From: Stichopus chloronotus
Taxonomy: Eukaryota > Echinodermata > Holothuroidea > Aspidochirotida > Stichopodidae
Direction: 5' to 3'
Length of the DNA stretch: 64,000 nucleotides
NCBI GenBank assembly: GCA_021234535.1
Contig: CM037832.1
Span: 5,305,135 to 5,369,134, forward strand
A model generated the notes under the pieces. It searched no databases. It was not told the origin of the DNA and saw only the letters and a program-made list of their open reading frames with translations. Below are positions 21,736-33,899 of this stretch, piece by piece. Positions within the stretch are counted from its first letter, which is position 1, and each line of letters opens with the position of its first letter. Position numbers and translations under genes: made by a program.

Positions 21736-23069
21736 TCAAGAGAAAAGAAGAAGAAATAATCTTTGTGACGGAGAAATATGACAAAATCATGCAAAGAATT
21801 AAACAAAAATATGAAAAAGAATCAAAAGAGTTTTACAAGAGACAGGATGAAATGGAAGAGGAACTGACCTTAAGACTCTCCAGTCTCGAGACTAGATTTA
21901 AGAATCTGACGGAATCCCAGGAAGTTCTTAAAGGACGAAATGAAAGTGAATTAAAAGAAATGTTAAGTAATTGCGATCACATCATCAAGAGGTGCGAAAA
22001 TCTCACAGCAACGGCGTCGTCTATAATCGCTCTGAATGATAAATGGACCGACGTGCAATCTATCCCCGATATCAGATCAGCGATCGAACCTCTGATGAAA
22101 GAAATGGCACAAATACCGAACTCTGTTCCCAATCGCCTAACGGAATTGACGTCAGATGACGTCACGATCACCGACGTCGAAGAGTCGGTACTCGATTTGG
22201 AGGGAATTAAAGCGAAGGGCTGGTTTGTCAATGGTGTAACTAGCAGAGGCGGAGAAGGGGGAAGAGATAATGACGGTGTTATCGTCGTCATCACTGGTAT
22301 AACATCTCGAGATTACTCACACATAAGTGTCATCGGAAAAGGGGGACGAGTACAAAGGCAAGACGAAATCCAAAGAGGGACGATTCATTTTCCTTATCGC
22401 TATTGTTGCTTTCTTTCCGAAGTTAAAATTGCGACGGTTTGCCTACCGGACGAAATCGGTGTTTACGATATTCGAGATGGTTCCTACGACAATCGTAACA
22501 TGAGTGACGTCACTGATGGATGGCCGATTCGCCGTTGGGTCTGGAGTGTCACCACTGATCCCGTCAATAAACGTATCATCGTGGGTACTAACAGTAGATA
22601 TGTCTACGTTTTTGACGATCAGTTGAATCACGATCGCACGATCATACTACCAGAAGTAATCGTACACTCGTACGATATCGCCGCACATCGCGATAATATA
22701 CTAGTCTGTGATAGTAACCGTGGGAGGGCGTATTCTGTTACCATGGAGACGCCACAGAGTGAGCTGGTGCACGAATTCACCAAACCGGACCTTGACGGCG
22801 GGGATTGGTCTCCAATCAGTGTGTGCACGGACAGGAGAGGGTTCATCTACATATTATGGCAAACGTATATGTCATGTCAGGAGCGACGCGTCTTGGTTCA
22901 ATATAGTCGAAATGGTCGCCAGCTATTAACTACCAAAGAGGTCGATAAAAACTCTCGTTGCGTGACGGCGTTAGCAGCAGATACGGTTGATGTACTTCTG
23001 ATCAGCACACTTGGAACTGGTAAGCTTTACTCCTACGGACTCATTAATAAATCTCTAAACCTTTACTAA
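21693..23069 (+). CDS. TRIM-like protein, C-terminal part: coiled coil and probable beta-propeller
   Basis: Continuation of the TRIM protein in the -1 frame. This frame opens after a TGA at 21690-21692 and has its own ATG at 21699, but it starts in mid coiled coil, so it is not an independent gene. Seen, numbered from that Met: a charged coiled coil to about residue 115 (EKYDKIMQRIKQKYEKESKE), a linker, then from about 165 to 456 a beta-rich region with repeated strand-turn segments such as SHISVIGKGGRVQ, EIGVYDIRDGS, NSRYVYVFDDQLNHD, DNILVCDSNRGRAYSV and RRVLVQYSRNGRQLL. This pattern fits an NHL-like or related beta-propeller, as in TRIM2/3/32/71 relatives, where it binds substrate or RNA. 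The stop is TAA 23067-23069. With the N-terminal part the protein would be about 756 residues. Confidence 0.85.
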   Translation, partial: NGMDSRRKEDKNEIIKRKEEEIIFVTEKYDKIMQRIKQKYEKESKEFYKRQDEMEEELTLRLSSLETRFKNLTESQEVLKGRNESELKEMLSNCDHIIKRCENLTATASSIIALNDKWTDVQSIPDIRSAIEPLMKEMAQIPNSVPNRLTELTSDDVTITDVEESVLDLEGIKAKGWFVNGVTSRGGEGGRDNDGVIVVITGITSRDYSHISVIGKGGRVQRQDEIQRGTIHFPYRYCCFLSEVKIATVCLPDEIGVYDIRDGSYDNRNMSDVTDGWPIRRWVWSVTTDPVNKRIIVGTNSRYVYVFDDQLNHDRTIILPEVIVHSYDIAAHRDNILVCDSNRGRAYSVTMETPQSELVHEFTKPDLDGGDWSPISVCTDRRGFIYILWQTYMSCQERRVLVQYSRNGRQLLTTKEVDKNSRCVTALAADTVDVLLISTLGTGKLYSYGLINKSLNLY

Positions 23070-23075
23070 AATAAA
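23070..23075 (+). promoter_or_regulatory. Polyadenylation signal candidate directly after the TRIM stop
   Basis: AATAAA begins one base after the TRIM stop codon. A second AATAAA lies at 23330-23335. Using the first would give a very short 3' UTR; the second, about 260 bp downstream, is also plausible. Confidence 0.45.
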
Positions 23076-24531
23076 ACTTTACTTTTGGAGAACTGAAAGG
23101 AAGACCTTCATTCAAAGAGTGACGTTATTCTTAAGCTGAGATTGGGATTCGCTGTCTTGGAGTGAAGGCATAAGCTATTACTCAGTAATTTGAAAAGTCC
23201 TTCATGAGAGGCCTTTTTGTATTTTTTTTTTCATTTCAAATTTTTTTTCACTTATTTAATAGCTTTTCAATTTAGGAAGTATGTGTCCCTGATATGTCAG
23301 GTCTGCCTGATATATCATATTATAAAAAAAATAAATTTGAAATTGACGATTGGAGTTGAACCTTTTACAATTCTCGGAATTTGATCTTCAACCATTCCAA
23401 GGTGAATCAATTACGAAATATAGCGTACACGTCTTAAGTCGACAAATGGTGAACAAACGGCCATCGGCGATTCTACAAGATATTAGGGGAGGGTGTGGGG
23501 GAGGGTGAGGGGAACAGGATGTGCTTTGGAATTTAGAATGTTGTAGTAACTGTTGCGTTTCTTATTCAACAAGAACGTGAAGGATTGACCACTTGACAAG
23601 TCGTATCAGCATGCAGACCGAGGGATGGTGGGAGGGATATGGTGATTCTGAAAGTTTTGTCCCCCCCTCTCCTGGGAGAAATATTTTTTTTATAAAAATC
23701 AACTTTCTCCATTTTAATTCATCCAGAGCTAGTGTGCTATCATTCATGCAATAATTGTAAACAGGAACGGACTGGAAGTTTCACAGTAACCTCCCTTTCA
23801 TGGTATCTACACGGAGCGCGGACCTTCAGTTCCCGAGGATCATACGAGAAAAGTTTTGACAACAATACTTGCCAGATCCTAGAAAATGGCACTTTACATG
23901 TTTACTCAAGTAGGGCGCCGAGTCTAATAATTTTTTGGGCACATGTTGTCATAAACAGGACATATCTCTTTTTAGGACAGGGACAAGACTCGAAAAGTTC
24001 TTACCTCCTTCTCGTTCCTATTCCTTTCAAATTGTATACTAGTAGATTATCTTTCATTCTTCTTATATCGTGTCCATGTAATTATTTTATTTAATATCAT
24101 TTATGTATGATAGGCCTAACATTAATTACTGTTACAAGGGAAGGAAGAAATGAAGTAATATCGGACGCATGTCCTTCACTTTCAGCTGGGCAGGTTTTCT
24201 GATGGCGATCTCCTTTTGCGCGCACTTCGTGGGCAGGGCTATCTAAGGGGTGGGGGGAGGGGGGCTACCACCGATTGGCGTACAAGAACATTTTTGGTTT
24301 TACCAGCCCCCTCCCTTAATGGCCGGAAACAGCACTTCCCGTGTGCCCTAAGCTGGGTGCACCCAGCCTTGAAATATGGATATTATGCCTGCAATTGCTC
24401 AGTTCATGACAAAAACCTCAAACGATCAAAAAGTAGTAGCCCCTTTTGATCTAGAATATTTGCACCTATTAAATCGTATTTGCTCGTTCGGTGACCGTGC
24501 GTATGGAAAGCCATTTCATAATTTATTCAGG
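23076..24531. other. Flank downstream of the TRIM gene
   Basis: No coding exon is recognised. Around 24225-24370 there is a repeat fragment with GGCGTACAAGAACATTTTTG and a CCCTTAATGGCCGGAAACAG block that resembles CCTTGACTGCCGGAAATCGC at 19342-19361. Confidence 0.45.
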
Positions 24532-24778
24532 AATTTCAGATATTTCTAATTAATTTCAGATGTCTTAAAATGAATTTTAGATGTCTCAAATTGAATGTCA
24601 GATATCTAGTAATAATTGCAGATATCTTGATTTAATTTCAGATATCTAAAATTCAATTTCAAATATCTTAAATTCACTTGCGGATATCTTAAATTTAATT
24701 AGAGATATCTAAAATTCAAGTCGAGTTATCTAAAATTCAGTTTCAGATATCTCGAACTGAATTTGAGATATGTCTAGT
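24532..24778. repeat. 21-bp tandem repeat built on the palindrome AGATATCT
   Basis: About twelve diverged units of AATTTCAGATATCTAAAATTC. The core AGATATCT is kept in most copies and the flanks (AATTTC / AAAATT) are themselves nearly inverted, so each unit is quasi-palindromic. Confidence 0.9.
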
Positions 24779-27654
24779 TAAATAGCGTGGCCACCCACCG
24801 ATTGAGTGGCTGATGGTGGAATTGGTGTGGACTCAAACGGCTTGAACACTCGGAACACAGTCTCCCTTTTGATAGTTGCAGTCTAAGAAATGTCTCGACA
24901 GTCAAGTGTGTTTGATTTCTTTACGAGGGAAGACAGGAAATTTAATTTAACGGGTCAGGGGATCGAAATATATGTATGTGCGATTGAAGTGTGAAAAGAA
25001 ATATGCAACGATGCATGACATATCTTTTGGTGGTTAAATGAAAAACATTGTCAGTTTTAATTCCGGGGTATCATTTTTCGATTGTGTAATGCAAAGTACC
25101 CGATGAAAACAAATGACGAGCTATGTTGCATATTCTGATCCAGCAGGAATTTATCAAATAATCAAGCACTGAGTCCGGTTGATTTTTGAATCCCAACTTC
25201 TCCTCAGAAGCCTCCTCCCTTTTACACTGAAGAAACTTACCTGAATTTCATGTCGAACTAAGAGCAAGATATTTCTTCAAAATACTGGACGGGCTTAAGG
25301 ACACTCCCACCTGTGTGAACACTCCAGATATATCTCACTGACTATCAACGTGGTGAGTACTTTGAAGTACCCCCCTCCAATTAGAATCTTACTTTGCGTT
25401 GCTTAGGTTGTTCAAATGTAATGTAGTACAAGGCTGCTCAACGCAAAGCAAGTAGGCCTATTTAAAGAGAGTGTGTAGATTTGCAGAAAAAAAACAAAAA
25501 AACAAACATAGATGATATCCTTTGTCATGTGGAGGGTACTTCAGGCAGTGTAGGTAAACTACTTGATAAGCAGTATAAATGGTTGAAACTATCAATATCC
25601 CATGCACGATGTATCTACCCTCAATGATATATAACTGTGTATATTTGTCTGTGTGTGTGTGCGTGTGCGTGTGTGCGTGGGTGTGCAGGTGTGTGTGTGG
25701 AGGGGGGGGGAGGAGGAGGATATGTTATAATGAGTGGATACTACCTTCGTAACTCGTCAAAGTCGGCGTAACACAATAGCTTTAAGGCTTATGGTTTCTT
25801 TGAACTTCTTTTGAAGACCAAAATGTAATTTAAATGCAAATAGATGGAATGTGTCACCCTCCAATGAAGTAATCAACTGTTAATCTAATAGCGAACCACT
25901 TATGTTATATAACCAACTAAATCGTTGCACAACTACACGGGCCTGAAATATTCCGAAACTTTTGTGTATGCGTTGAAAATGAAAATCACCCGGTAAGTTA
26001 CCCAATGTAGAACCGGATGCTGTTACCTGCACGGTTGAAGCGATTGGTACAGTTGAAAGGTAACAAGATATTAAAGTTTTTGTACTTTTGACAGTTTTTT
26101 TTATATCGAGCCGTTTTGAAGGGAAACCTCTTTGCTCAAGTGAGAAGGACGCCACGAAAATTCGTCGACTGCGCTTATTGCTCGATGACGTCATTTTGGT
26201 TTAATATCTATTCCTATGGCGTAGTCTAGTAGCCGAATAAGAAAAAAATATTATTGGGATATTTTGTATCGATAATTTTAGTCGCTAGCGATAAAGCAAG
26301 CAAAACTTTGTGACAGTTTACTCCAGTCCAATGACCCTTACATTACGTTTTTACATACGTGCTCATATATGAAAGCTGTTGTTTGATCCAAGGAATCATG
26401 CTCTTTTGGAATGTTTATGCTTCGCCTCGGATGGCTGGTCTACATTACATCATAGGTGTAAGTTATGTCCCACATACGGTTTTCAATAGCCACTGAAACA
26501 CCGTCTGACTCCATCTGTTACACAAATCTTTAGACGAAATATCGAAAACAACTGGAGCTAGAAATAATTTTCGGTCCTGTTACCCCTATGTAGAATTATT
26601 GCTTTTTCTTAGACTGCATTGTAAAGTAAGATCTAAGTGTGAAATACAAAGGGTGGATACTATTTAACGTTTGCCAGATTTATTCTTTGAACTGGTAAGT
26701 ATTTGGAGTCATCTTGGTAGCTTGCATTTTCTGGATGCCTTGTAAGTGCCCTCTGTCTAGCAAAAACAAAGATAACACGTGAGGAATCGTCCTGATTTCA
26801 CAGTCCACAACAACACATGTTGAAGAGAAAGAAAGTACGGCAGTTAACAAAACTAGACCTGCCTTAGAGTAGATTCTGCTATCGTGTTCCACATCTCTCC
26901 TCTTCTAGACACACACCGAGGAAATAACACCGGTGAATGTTGAATGATAATGCCGTGTGACTTTGGATGCTGTTTTTTTTTTTCTGGCCCAATTTCCATC
27001 ACATTTCAAATTGCAGTTAAACATTTAAGTGAACCTTTTGCTCGAATTCCTTTTAACAGATCATTATTAGCGGGATTGATTTGCAAAGTATGTAGTTTTA
27101 CATTTGGCAACTGTGCAACAGCTTAAGGATCGATGTATGGCATTGATTGGTTTACTCATTCTCATTAGGGACATATACCGCCATTCGTCAAAGGAACTGA
27201 CGTTAAGCTACCACAACAGGACACTGCTTGCATTTACTTTCATACATGATGGTACTTTCTAAGTAGCACAGGTGCAAGCCTATAGTACCTTCGCTTGTAT
27301 ACTCATGCGTTGTAAAACAGTAACATTAGGGGGAATAAAATTTCAGTATGGATTCATTGCATATTACCCCACATAATTCAATGATAATATTGGGTTATTC
27401 TATATTCCTTAGGCTTAGTGGTTAGAGTGGGGGCAGGATATAACTGAGCATCCTTCTATGGGTTATTTGCACATTAGTCTCCTGTTTACCTGTGCAGGAC
27501 CTGATTCTGCTAAAATTATTGTTTGACGTAAAAATAACGCTGTAATTATTGGCAAGAATGCTCAAATACATTACCCATAGTGGCCAGCTCTGCTAAAATT
27601 GTTTAAGTGTGCTCAAGTTAGGAGGCGGTGTCTAATGACCCGGATGCCGGTTCT
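24779..27654. other. Non-coding stretch
   Basis: No supported gene. A GT-rich microsatellite followed by a G9 run lies at 25648-25710. A minus-strand open frame of 104 codons at 25880-26194 begins with ATG in a fair context, but I recognise nothing in it. Confidence 0.4.
25648..25725 (+). repeat. GT-rich microsatellite with adjacent poly-G/GGA tract
   Basis: Interrupted (GT)n with CG steps (GTGTGTGTGTGCGTGTGCG), followed by a G9 run and GGAGGAGGA. Alternating purine-pyrimidine sequence of this kind can adopt Z-DNA. Confidence 0.85.
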
Positions 27655-28440
27655 CCGTTTTTTTTTTACCAAACAATCATCAAATTTCACCAACGTAATG
27701 TAAGAGTGATAAGCTGTATCTTCATTATTGTGTTCATAGGAATGGCCTTGCAAAATTTTGTTTTTACAAATTTTGCGTATATGTGTTCAACCTAGCTCTC
27801 AGGATATGGTGGAAATCCAAATTTTGAGGCAAAATTGGCTTTTTATCTATAAAATCAGTAAATTTCACACTTTTACTATAAAAATGATATACCTTGAATA
27901 TTACATTCTCAGGTAAGTCCTTGCAAAATTTTGCATAAAATGCTCATATAGGCTACTTCTCAATGATATGAAGTACAAATTTTTGTGCAAAAGTAGCTTT
28001 CTTCAGAAAAAGTTAGCAAATTTCACTGGATTAACCATTACAGAAATGTTATGTTGTACAATGTGTTCTCATGTGAGTCCTTACAAAGCTTCAAGTTAAT
28101 TTGTCTAATAGTTCTCAAGATATGCTGAAAATACACGTTTTGAGGCAAAATTGGCTTTTTCTCTAAAAAAATCAGCAAATTTCACTCTCTTTACCATAAA
28201 AGTGATATACCTTAACTATTACTTTCTCAGGTAAGTCCTTGCAAAATTTTGCATTAAATGCTCAAGAACTTCACTTTACTTGGGGCAAAATTGGCTTTTT
28301 CTCCTAAAAAGGTCAGCAAATTTGACTCAATTAACCATACAACCAACACATCTCGGACAATTTGGAATCATGCACAATGTTTCCAAGTTTAAACTTAATC
28401 GCTCATATACTGTTCAAGGTATTCTGTAAAAAACATAATT
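27655..28440. repeat. Tandem array of about 155-bp units
   Basis: GGCAAAATTGGCTTTTTCTC-like blocks occur near 27831, 27987 (diverged), 28144 and 28283. Each is followed by TCAGCAAATTTCACT-like, ATGATATACCTT-like and TCTCAGGTAAGTCCTTGCAA-like blocks. Spacing is 139-157 bp. It is a different consensus from the DR1-bearing arrays. Confidence 0.85.
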
Positions 28441-28446
28441 TGGACA

Positions 28447-28505
28447 GGTGCGGACGCACATACACACGCACACCCACCCCCCACATACATACACGCACAC
28501 ACACA
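28447..28505 (+). repeat. CA-rich microsatellite
   Basis: ACATACACACGCACACCCAC followed by further (AC)n, directly after the 155-bp array. Confidence 0.75.
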
Positions 28506-31500
28506 TCGGGACAGAGACGTTTCCTTTATACCACCCAACAGGACCCCACTGTACCCGTGGTCACTTTACCATGGGGTAGCCACTACTCATCCACTCCAAG
28601 CGTTTCCATGGCAACCGTTACCCATGGGTGCACAGTACAATATAGAGTTCCACTAGCCAAGTGACTACAATATCTCATCTTAGCCCCTATAGGGTTAAAA
28701 AAAACCGTACAGTACATATTGCTACGCATAAACAGTTGTAATTAAATTGACAGAGACGCGGAACGTGCAGGTGTAGACTTGCGAATTCATATACACAGTA
28801 CGGCTCTTGTGTAGAATGCACGGAGGTAGAGAGTCAAATATCAGCTTATAAATCCCAGGGATTATTCCAGGCCAGCGATTCCAGGAATCTCCATGCTTTT
28901 ACTAGAACTGCCCTCAATGAGGACAAGTCACTGTGTCACTGTGACGTCATATGCATGGGCATATATACCACGCTTCCTCAAATGAAGAGCCATCTATTTA
29001 GAATCTGTTATTTCAAACAGGATAATTTTACAAAATTTGCACCACTTTTCATCTGAGCCCCTTTCTAAAACAGCCCCTAGGACGGCGATCAGTGGTGTAT
29101 TACATCACAAACATTTATAGCTATGTGCAGGGGACTTAGCAAATTCAATTAACCAAGCCTGCTCGAGAAGGATCCCAGTTGGCCTATAGATGATTTTTTC
29201 CCTGTAGGAACGGTAGCTAAATTGTTATTTCCTCTAGGGATATTCCTATTTTGGAAAATATACATGTCGTTGCAACGCAATTTGTTTTATCACAACAGTG
29301 CTGTTTACCTCACTGAGAACACAATCCGTCTTCTTTACGTTGCGCTGGAAAATGACATCGCCTCATTATGGACCTCATCAATCTGTTTACAGCAGTTGAG
29401 CAGCTCTTTCCAGCCAGTCTGTACCAAAATTCGAGGAGAAATACATCTTAAGGCAACAAAAACACTAATAGTTTATAGTCGTGAATGAATGGAGTAACAT
29501 CACTGCTCGTTCTATAGAAGAGTTTACGTATGCCCCCATTCACCTGCACTTTCTACCAACCGGAGGTATTCTCACAAACGAAATGGAGAGATGTGATGCT
29601 AAGGTTGAATCACCGATGTGCTAAGGTAGCATAACCTATATGGAAGTTGGAGATTCCTGCGCATTTTGTTCACCGTTGGTGAAAGTTTATTGATATTATT
29701 ATTTATTATCATTACAAATTACTTTTGCAATTTAGTGTGTAAGTCAATGGGGAAATTATTAGGGATATGCTACCCTAACGCCATTAGCAACAAAACTGCG
29801 GAGTAGGCTGGACGACCTGAAACTTATGAAACAGGATCGATGCATACTCATTTGTGTCACCATATTGATATTTTTCTTTTTTAGGATATATTTACATTTC
29901 TCTTCTCGAACCTATACTCCACAGTGCATGATGCTCGTTTGCCAACTTTGAAAGACTTAGTGGCCATTCTTGTTCACAATTATTCAAGCAACGTTCAGCG
30001 CATTCTAATAAAAGAGCAACTCCAGTCTGCTTAAAATCATATAACTGAAATGTTGTCCATACGTGAATTACTTTTAATGATTTTTTCATTAATATTTCGT
30101 TATTTAGATGGGAAATGACAATGAAAACTTCATAATTTGTATCATGGATATTAAATGTTACATAAGATATAACTTTTGCTTAATTCCTGAATCAATGTTC
30201 TTCATGCTTTTGGAAGAGAAATTCTCTTGGTTGATCGCTGATGACAAGTTTTCCAATTTCTTCTTATCACTGGAATTATCCTCCCAAAGAAGCATTAAAT
30301 GCATGAAATTCAGTGCACGGACGATGATAATCAACTTGTACATACTTGATGTCTCTAATTTTGGCATACATTTAAAGGTTATTGTAAAGAAGACATTGTC
30401 TGCTTAAAGTATACTCTATTCCATCACTTCTGCATGCTTGAGACGGTAATTACCATATTATTATCCCTTCTGTTATAACATTTTAAAGTTTGGAAGTGTG
30501 CGAAATTTACTTTCATGGAGCTTGAGTTACTGTTGGTAAAACGTAAACAGCTGAGACATATAATGTAGTATCTGCCTGTCTTAGTTATTGCTGGCTAAGA
30601 ATGTTATTTGTGCGATAATGTTAATTTTTTTTTTGCTTTCCTTCACTATGGCGCTTGAATTCAGAGCATCAAAGGGAAATTTCAACCGCCCACAACATCA
30701 ACATCAATTAATTATCGATTGATTGTCATGAACATTGTCTATACTAGGAAAAATAAGATAACTTGTCAACTATGTACCACAAAATCATTTTGAAGATGGC
30801 ATCGTGGACGCTAATAAATTGTATATCATAACAAAATCCTTTCACGGTTAGTGGTCGTTATCAACAATATGTGTACAATGCAAATATACTAAGTATAGGC
30901 TACAGGCAAGGTTGTTTCATGTTTGACGTAAATAACATCATAAGTTATATACCAGCAATACTAAATCAGGAATTATTAAATTAAATGTTAACATTCATGC
31001 CAAACGTCTTCCATACACGACACACTTCAATTCATAACACCACACAATAGACAATGTTAATATTAAAGGCATCGACACTATAACAAAGAAAACACGCACC
31101 AGAAACCGCAACAGAGAATTGTTTTGGATACACAAACTTTTAACACTTCACCCACAATGTTGACTTGCATGTAGACACCACGTGATCATGCTATACTCTC
31201 CAAGGACACAGATCAAACTCTCACACAAGACGCCATGAAGTAGCGGACACCTATCTAGTCACAATGTAAGTTTTTTCTTATCCTTTTCACAAACATTCTT
31301 CAAACCTAGGTCTACTGTTATATTATGTATACTTACATTTATATGTCTATATACGTAAAATTAAAACGTTTATCTTGTGTATGAATGTATAACACTAACT
31401 CACATGAGTCGGGACCTCATATAAGTAAAGATACCCTATTGAGATGCATGAACAAGTGAGCAGAATAGCACAAGTCTTTAACGTTAACGTTGTTACATTT

Positions 31501-33583
31501 TCATAATTCCTTTCTACCTACAATACTAATTTTATACCCTTTCTTTGCTTTAACATTTTTCCCTTCTTTTACTTGTGTCCGACACGTCATTTCGCCCAGC
31601 CCACTTGGAAACAATGAACAAGACCAACACGTATTAACAAGGTCAGACAAAAATTAGCCCTCTGACGGTCTTACTGTGCTTTCAAATAGAGAAAACTCTT
31701 TTGGCGGCTCTATCAAAATCCTCTTTGGTGGATTAAGCTTAAGAGGTGTGTTAACGCCACCGGTATCTAGTACGAGAGGCCGTCTTTAACCTGGGTGTGG
31801 ATCATGGGGGGGGGGGGGGGACTGGGGATCATTGGGGAACTGAAGACACCTACCATAGGAGGGGGACATCTCCCAACTGTCCCCTCCACTTTTTTCGAAA
31901 CGATGAAACCTAAAGCTTTGATGACTGGTTAAAATACAGAAGTTTGGGCACACGTCTTGATTTCAAACGTCCACATCGTCGATTTTACTCTGTTGTAATT
32001 CAAGGTTATCGCGTTGCGGTGAACGTATCACCGTTTCCGTTAACATTTGTCGTTAGGGGCGTTCCTTGTAGCAGATGACATGTCCTCTGCCCCGTGCAGG
32101 TTCCAGCGCGAAACACTCCAGTCAACTCGTAGAATTTCTATGGATCAACTTCGCACATACGACTATAGTCATACGTCATCACCTGTCACCAGTACTCGAA
32201 AAAGTTCTTACATGAATATGTAAGTGAGCAACTTACAATTTATTCGATTTATTTCCTACTCCTACACTAAAGTGCACCCTAGTACAGTCCTATGATCTCA
32301 CCTATTAATATTGTCAACAACTTACATTTTTACATGTTGTCATTTTGATATTTACAATTGTTTTTCGAAGTCAGAGAGACGTATCTAAGCGCATACATGC
32401 AAAAATAACATATATATTAGGTTAGACACATGCAATAAAATAGAAAGTTTATGGAGTTTCTCACTGATCGTACGTTGCCGGAATACATACTGAAGATCAG
32501 CCAGTAGAATGATTCCCAATCGAAGAGAGGACGAGATGGCGAGAGGATTCCAACTCATTTTTATGAAAAAGGTGTAAAGAATGTAACATAGCCTGCGAAA
32601 GTGACACATTTAAAAGATAAATTTTGACCAAATACTGCACCATTTGCCATCTAGACACCTTCCAATTTACTTTTTCTTTGAAAGGGGGGGGGTGGCGGGG
32701 GAGGTCACCCCATCCCCATAGACCCCCTCCCACCCGATGGCGATTTGTAAGTTGTGAAAAAGTCACGTTCCCCTCACTTTGGGAGACGGATTCACGCCCA
32801 TAGTCTTTAAGATAAACACTTAATGATCATCGGCTCGTCCTACGTATCCTATACTTTATGGAATACGCTACGATGGCTGTGAAGTTGGAATATTTTTTTG
32901 TTTTTTTTATTTCATAATACAGTGCGAATGTAACAACTTCGGTAACAATTGTAATGATTAAATGATCATCGTAACCTTTAAAGACACTCAAGACACAGTA
33001 TGGTCACATTTCAATGACAAAGTAAATTGAAGAAACTTAGAATTTAGCAACATTCGCATTAAACTAGGTAGGCAAATACTAGAACTAGAAATTGTGGTCG
33101 CGTAAATCGCAACCACTTACTGTCCATGATTTTTCCTGTGGCAGGTTATTTTGGAAAGTTCTAGTACGATTGTAGACTTATCGTGACAGCTCAATCGGTA
33201 AAGGTAAGGTGGGGCCCGTGGCGTGGTATGTCATGTACGCAGAGTGTCTACAGTCTCCCCGATGGGCAGCGACCACATACTGCAGGGCAAGAATTTGAAA
33301 AAAAGGTTTTGCGTCACACGGACGTAATCGATTTTCATGCCTGCATGTATACCGTTGCAAGTTTGACTTGCAAAACAATAAAATAAGTAACTGCCAAAAT
33401 TAAATCGGTCTTATGAAGCAGTATCCCAAACAAAATTTACCACGAAATCCGTTCCATCTACATGATATTTTTGCAATACAATGAGCTCAATTGTAGAGCA
33501 AACCACTCAATGTATGTGAATCGAAGAACAGTGAACGAAAAAAAACAACAACAAAAACTGCCTTTCGAAAAGGAAGCGTGCCA
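28506..33583. other. Non-coding stretch
   Basis: No coding frame is supported; the open frames are short, AT-rich and lack motifs. A full CRE (GTGACGTCAT) lies near 28942, and poly-G runs lie at 31806-31820 and near 32683. Confidence 0.4.
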
Positions 33584-33615
33584 TTGTACTGTCCATGACG
33601 TCATGGACAGTACAA
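33584..33615. promoter_or_regulatory. Perfect 32-bp palindrome centred on a CRE (TGACGTCA)
   Basis: TTGTACTGTCCATGAC (33584-33599) is followed without spacer by its exact reverse complement (33600-33615). The central 8 bp are TGACGTCA, the full cAMP-response element recognised by CREB/ATF bZIP dimers. There is no neighbouring gene that I can identify. Confidence 0.85.
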
Positions 33616-33899
33616 AGAGACACCAATATATTTTGATAATGTTTCTATGGCATTTAAAAACATGATTCTTAAACTTCTTAAAATTCTTAATAGAGTTTAA
33701 TATATTCATGTCTTTCAATGACTAAGACACATTATTACATGTACGTACATATATAAATTAACTAAGATTAGATCTCATATACGTTGTTATTTTTTGTTTT
33801 ATAAGGAACCCTATGGGTGTCCCTATATGGCACTAAATCAGATGTTATTCAGGCTTCAACCTGTGACTGCATTAAATGGAGTTAAGAATGCGGGGGTAT

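Noticed and set aside
21977..22294. Minus-strand ORF of 105 codons in the TRIM gene
   Set aside because: It is a shadow of the TRIM coding sequence.
21699..23069. Independent second gene starting at ATG 21699
   Set aside because: It starts in the middle of a coiled coil that continues from the upstream frame; a broken single TRIM gene explains both parts.
25880..26194. Minus-strand ORF of 104 codons with ATG in a fair context
   Set aside because: No recognisable motif and no clear donor or continuation; not enough to call an exon.
27417..27440. A-box-like sequence (TTAGTGGTTAGAGTG) suggesting another SINE
   Set aside because: No B box follows at the expected distance.
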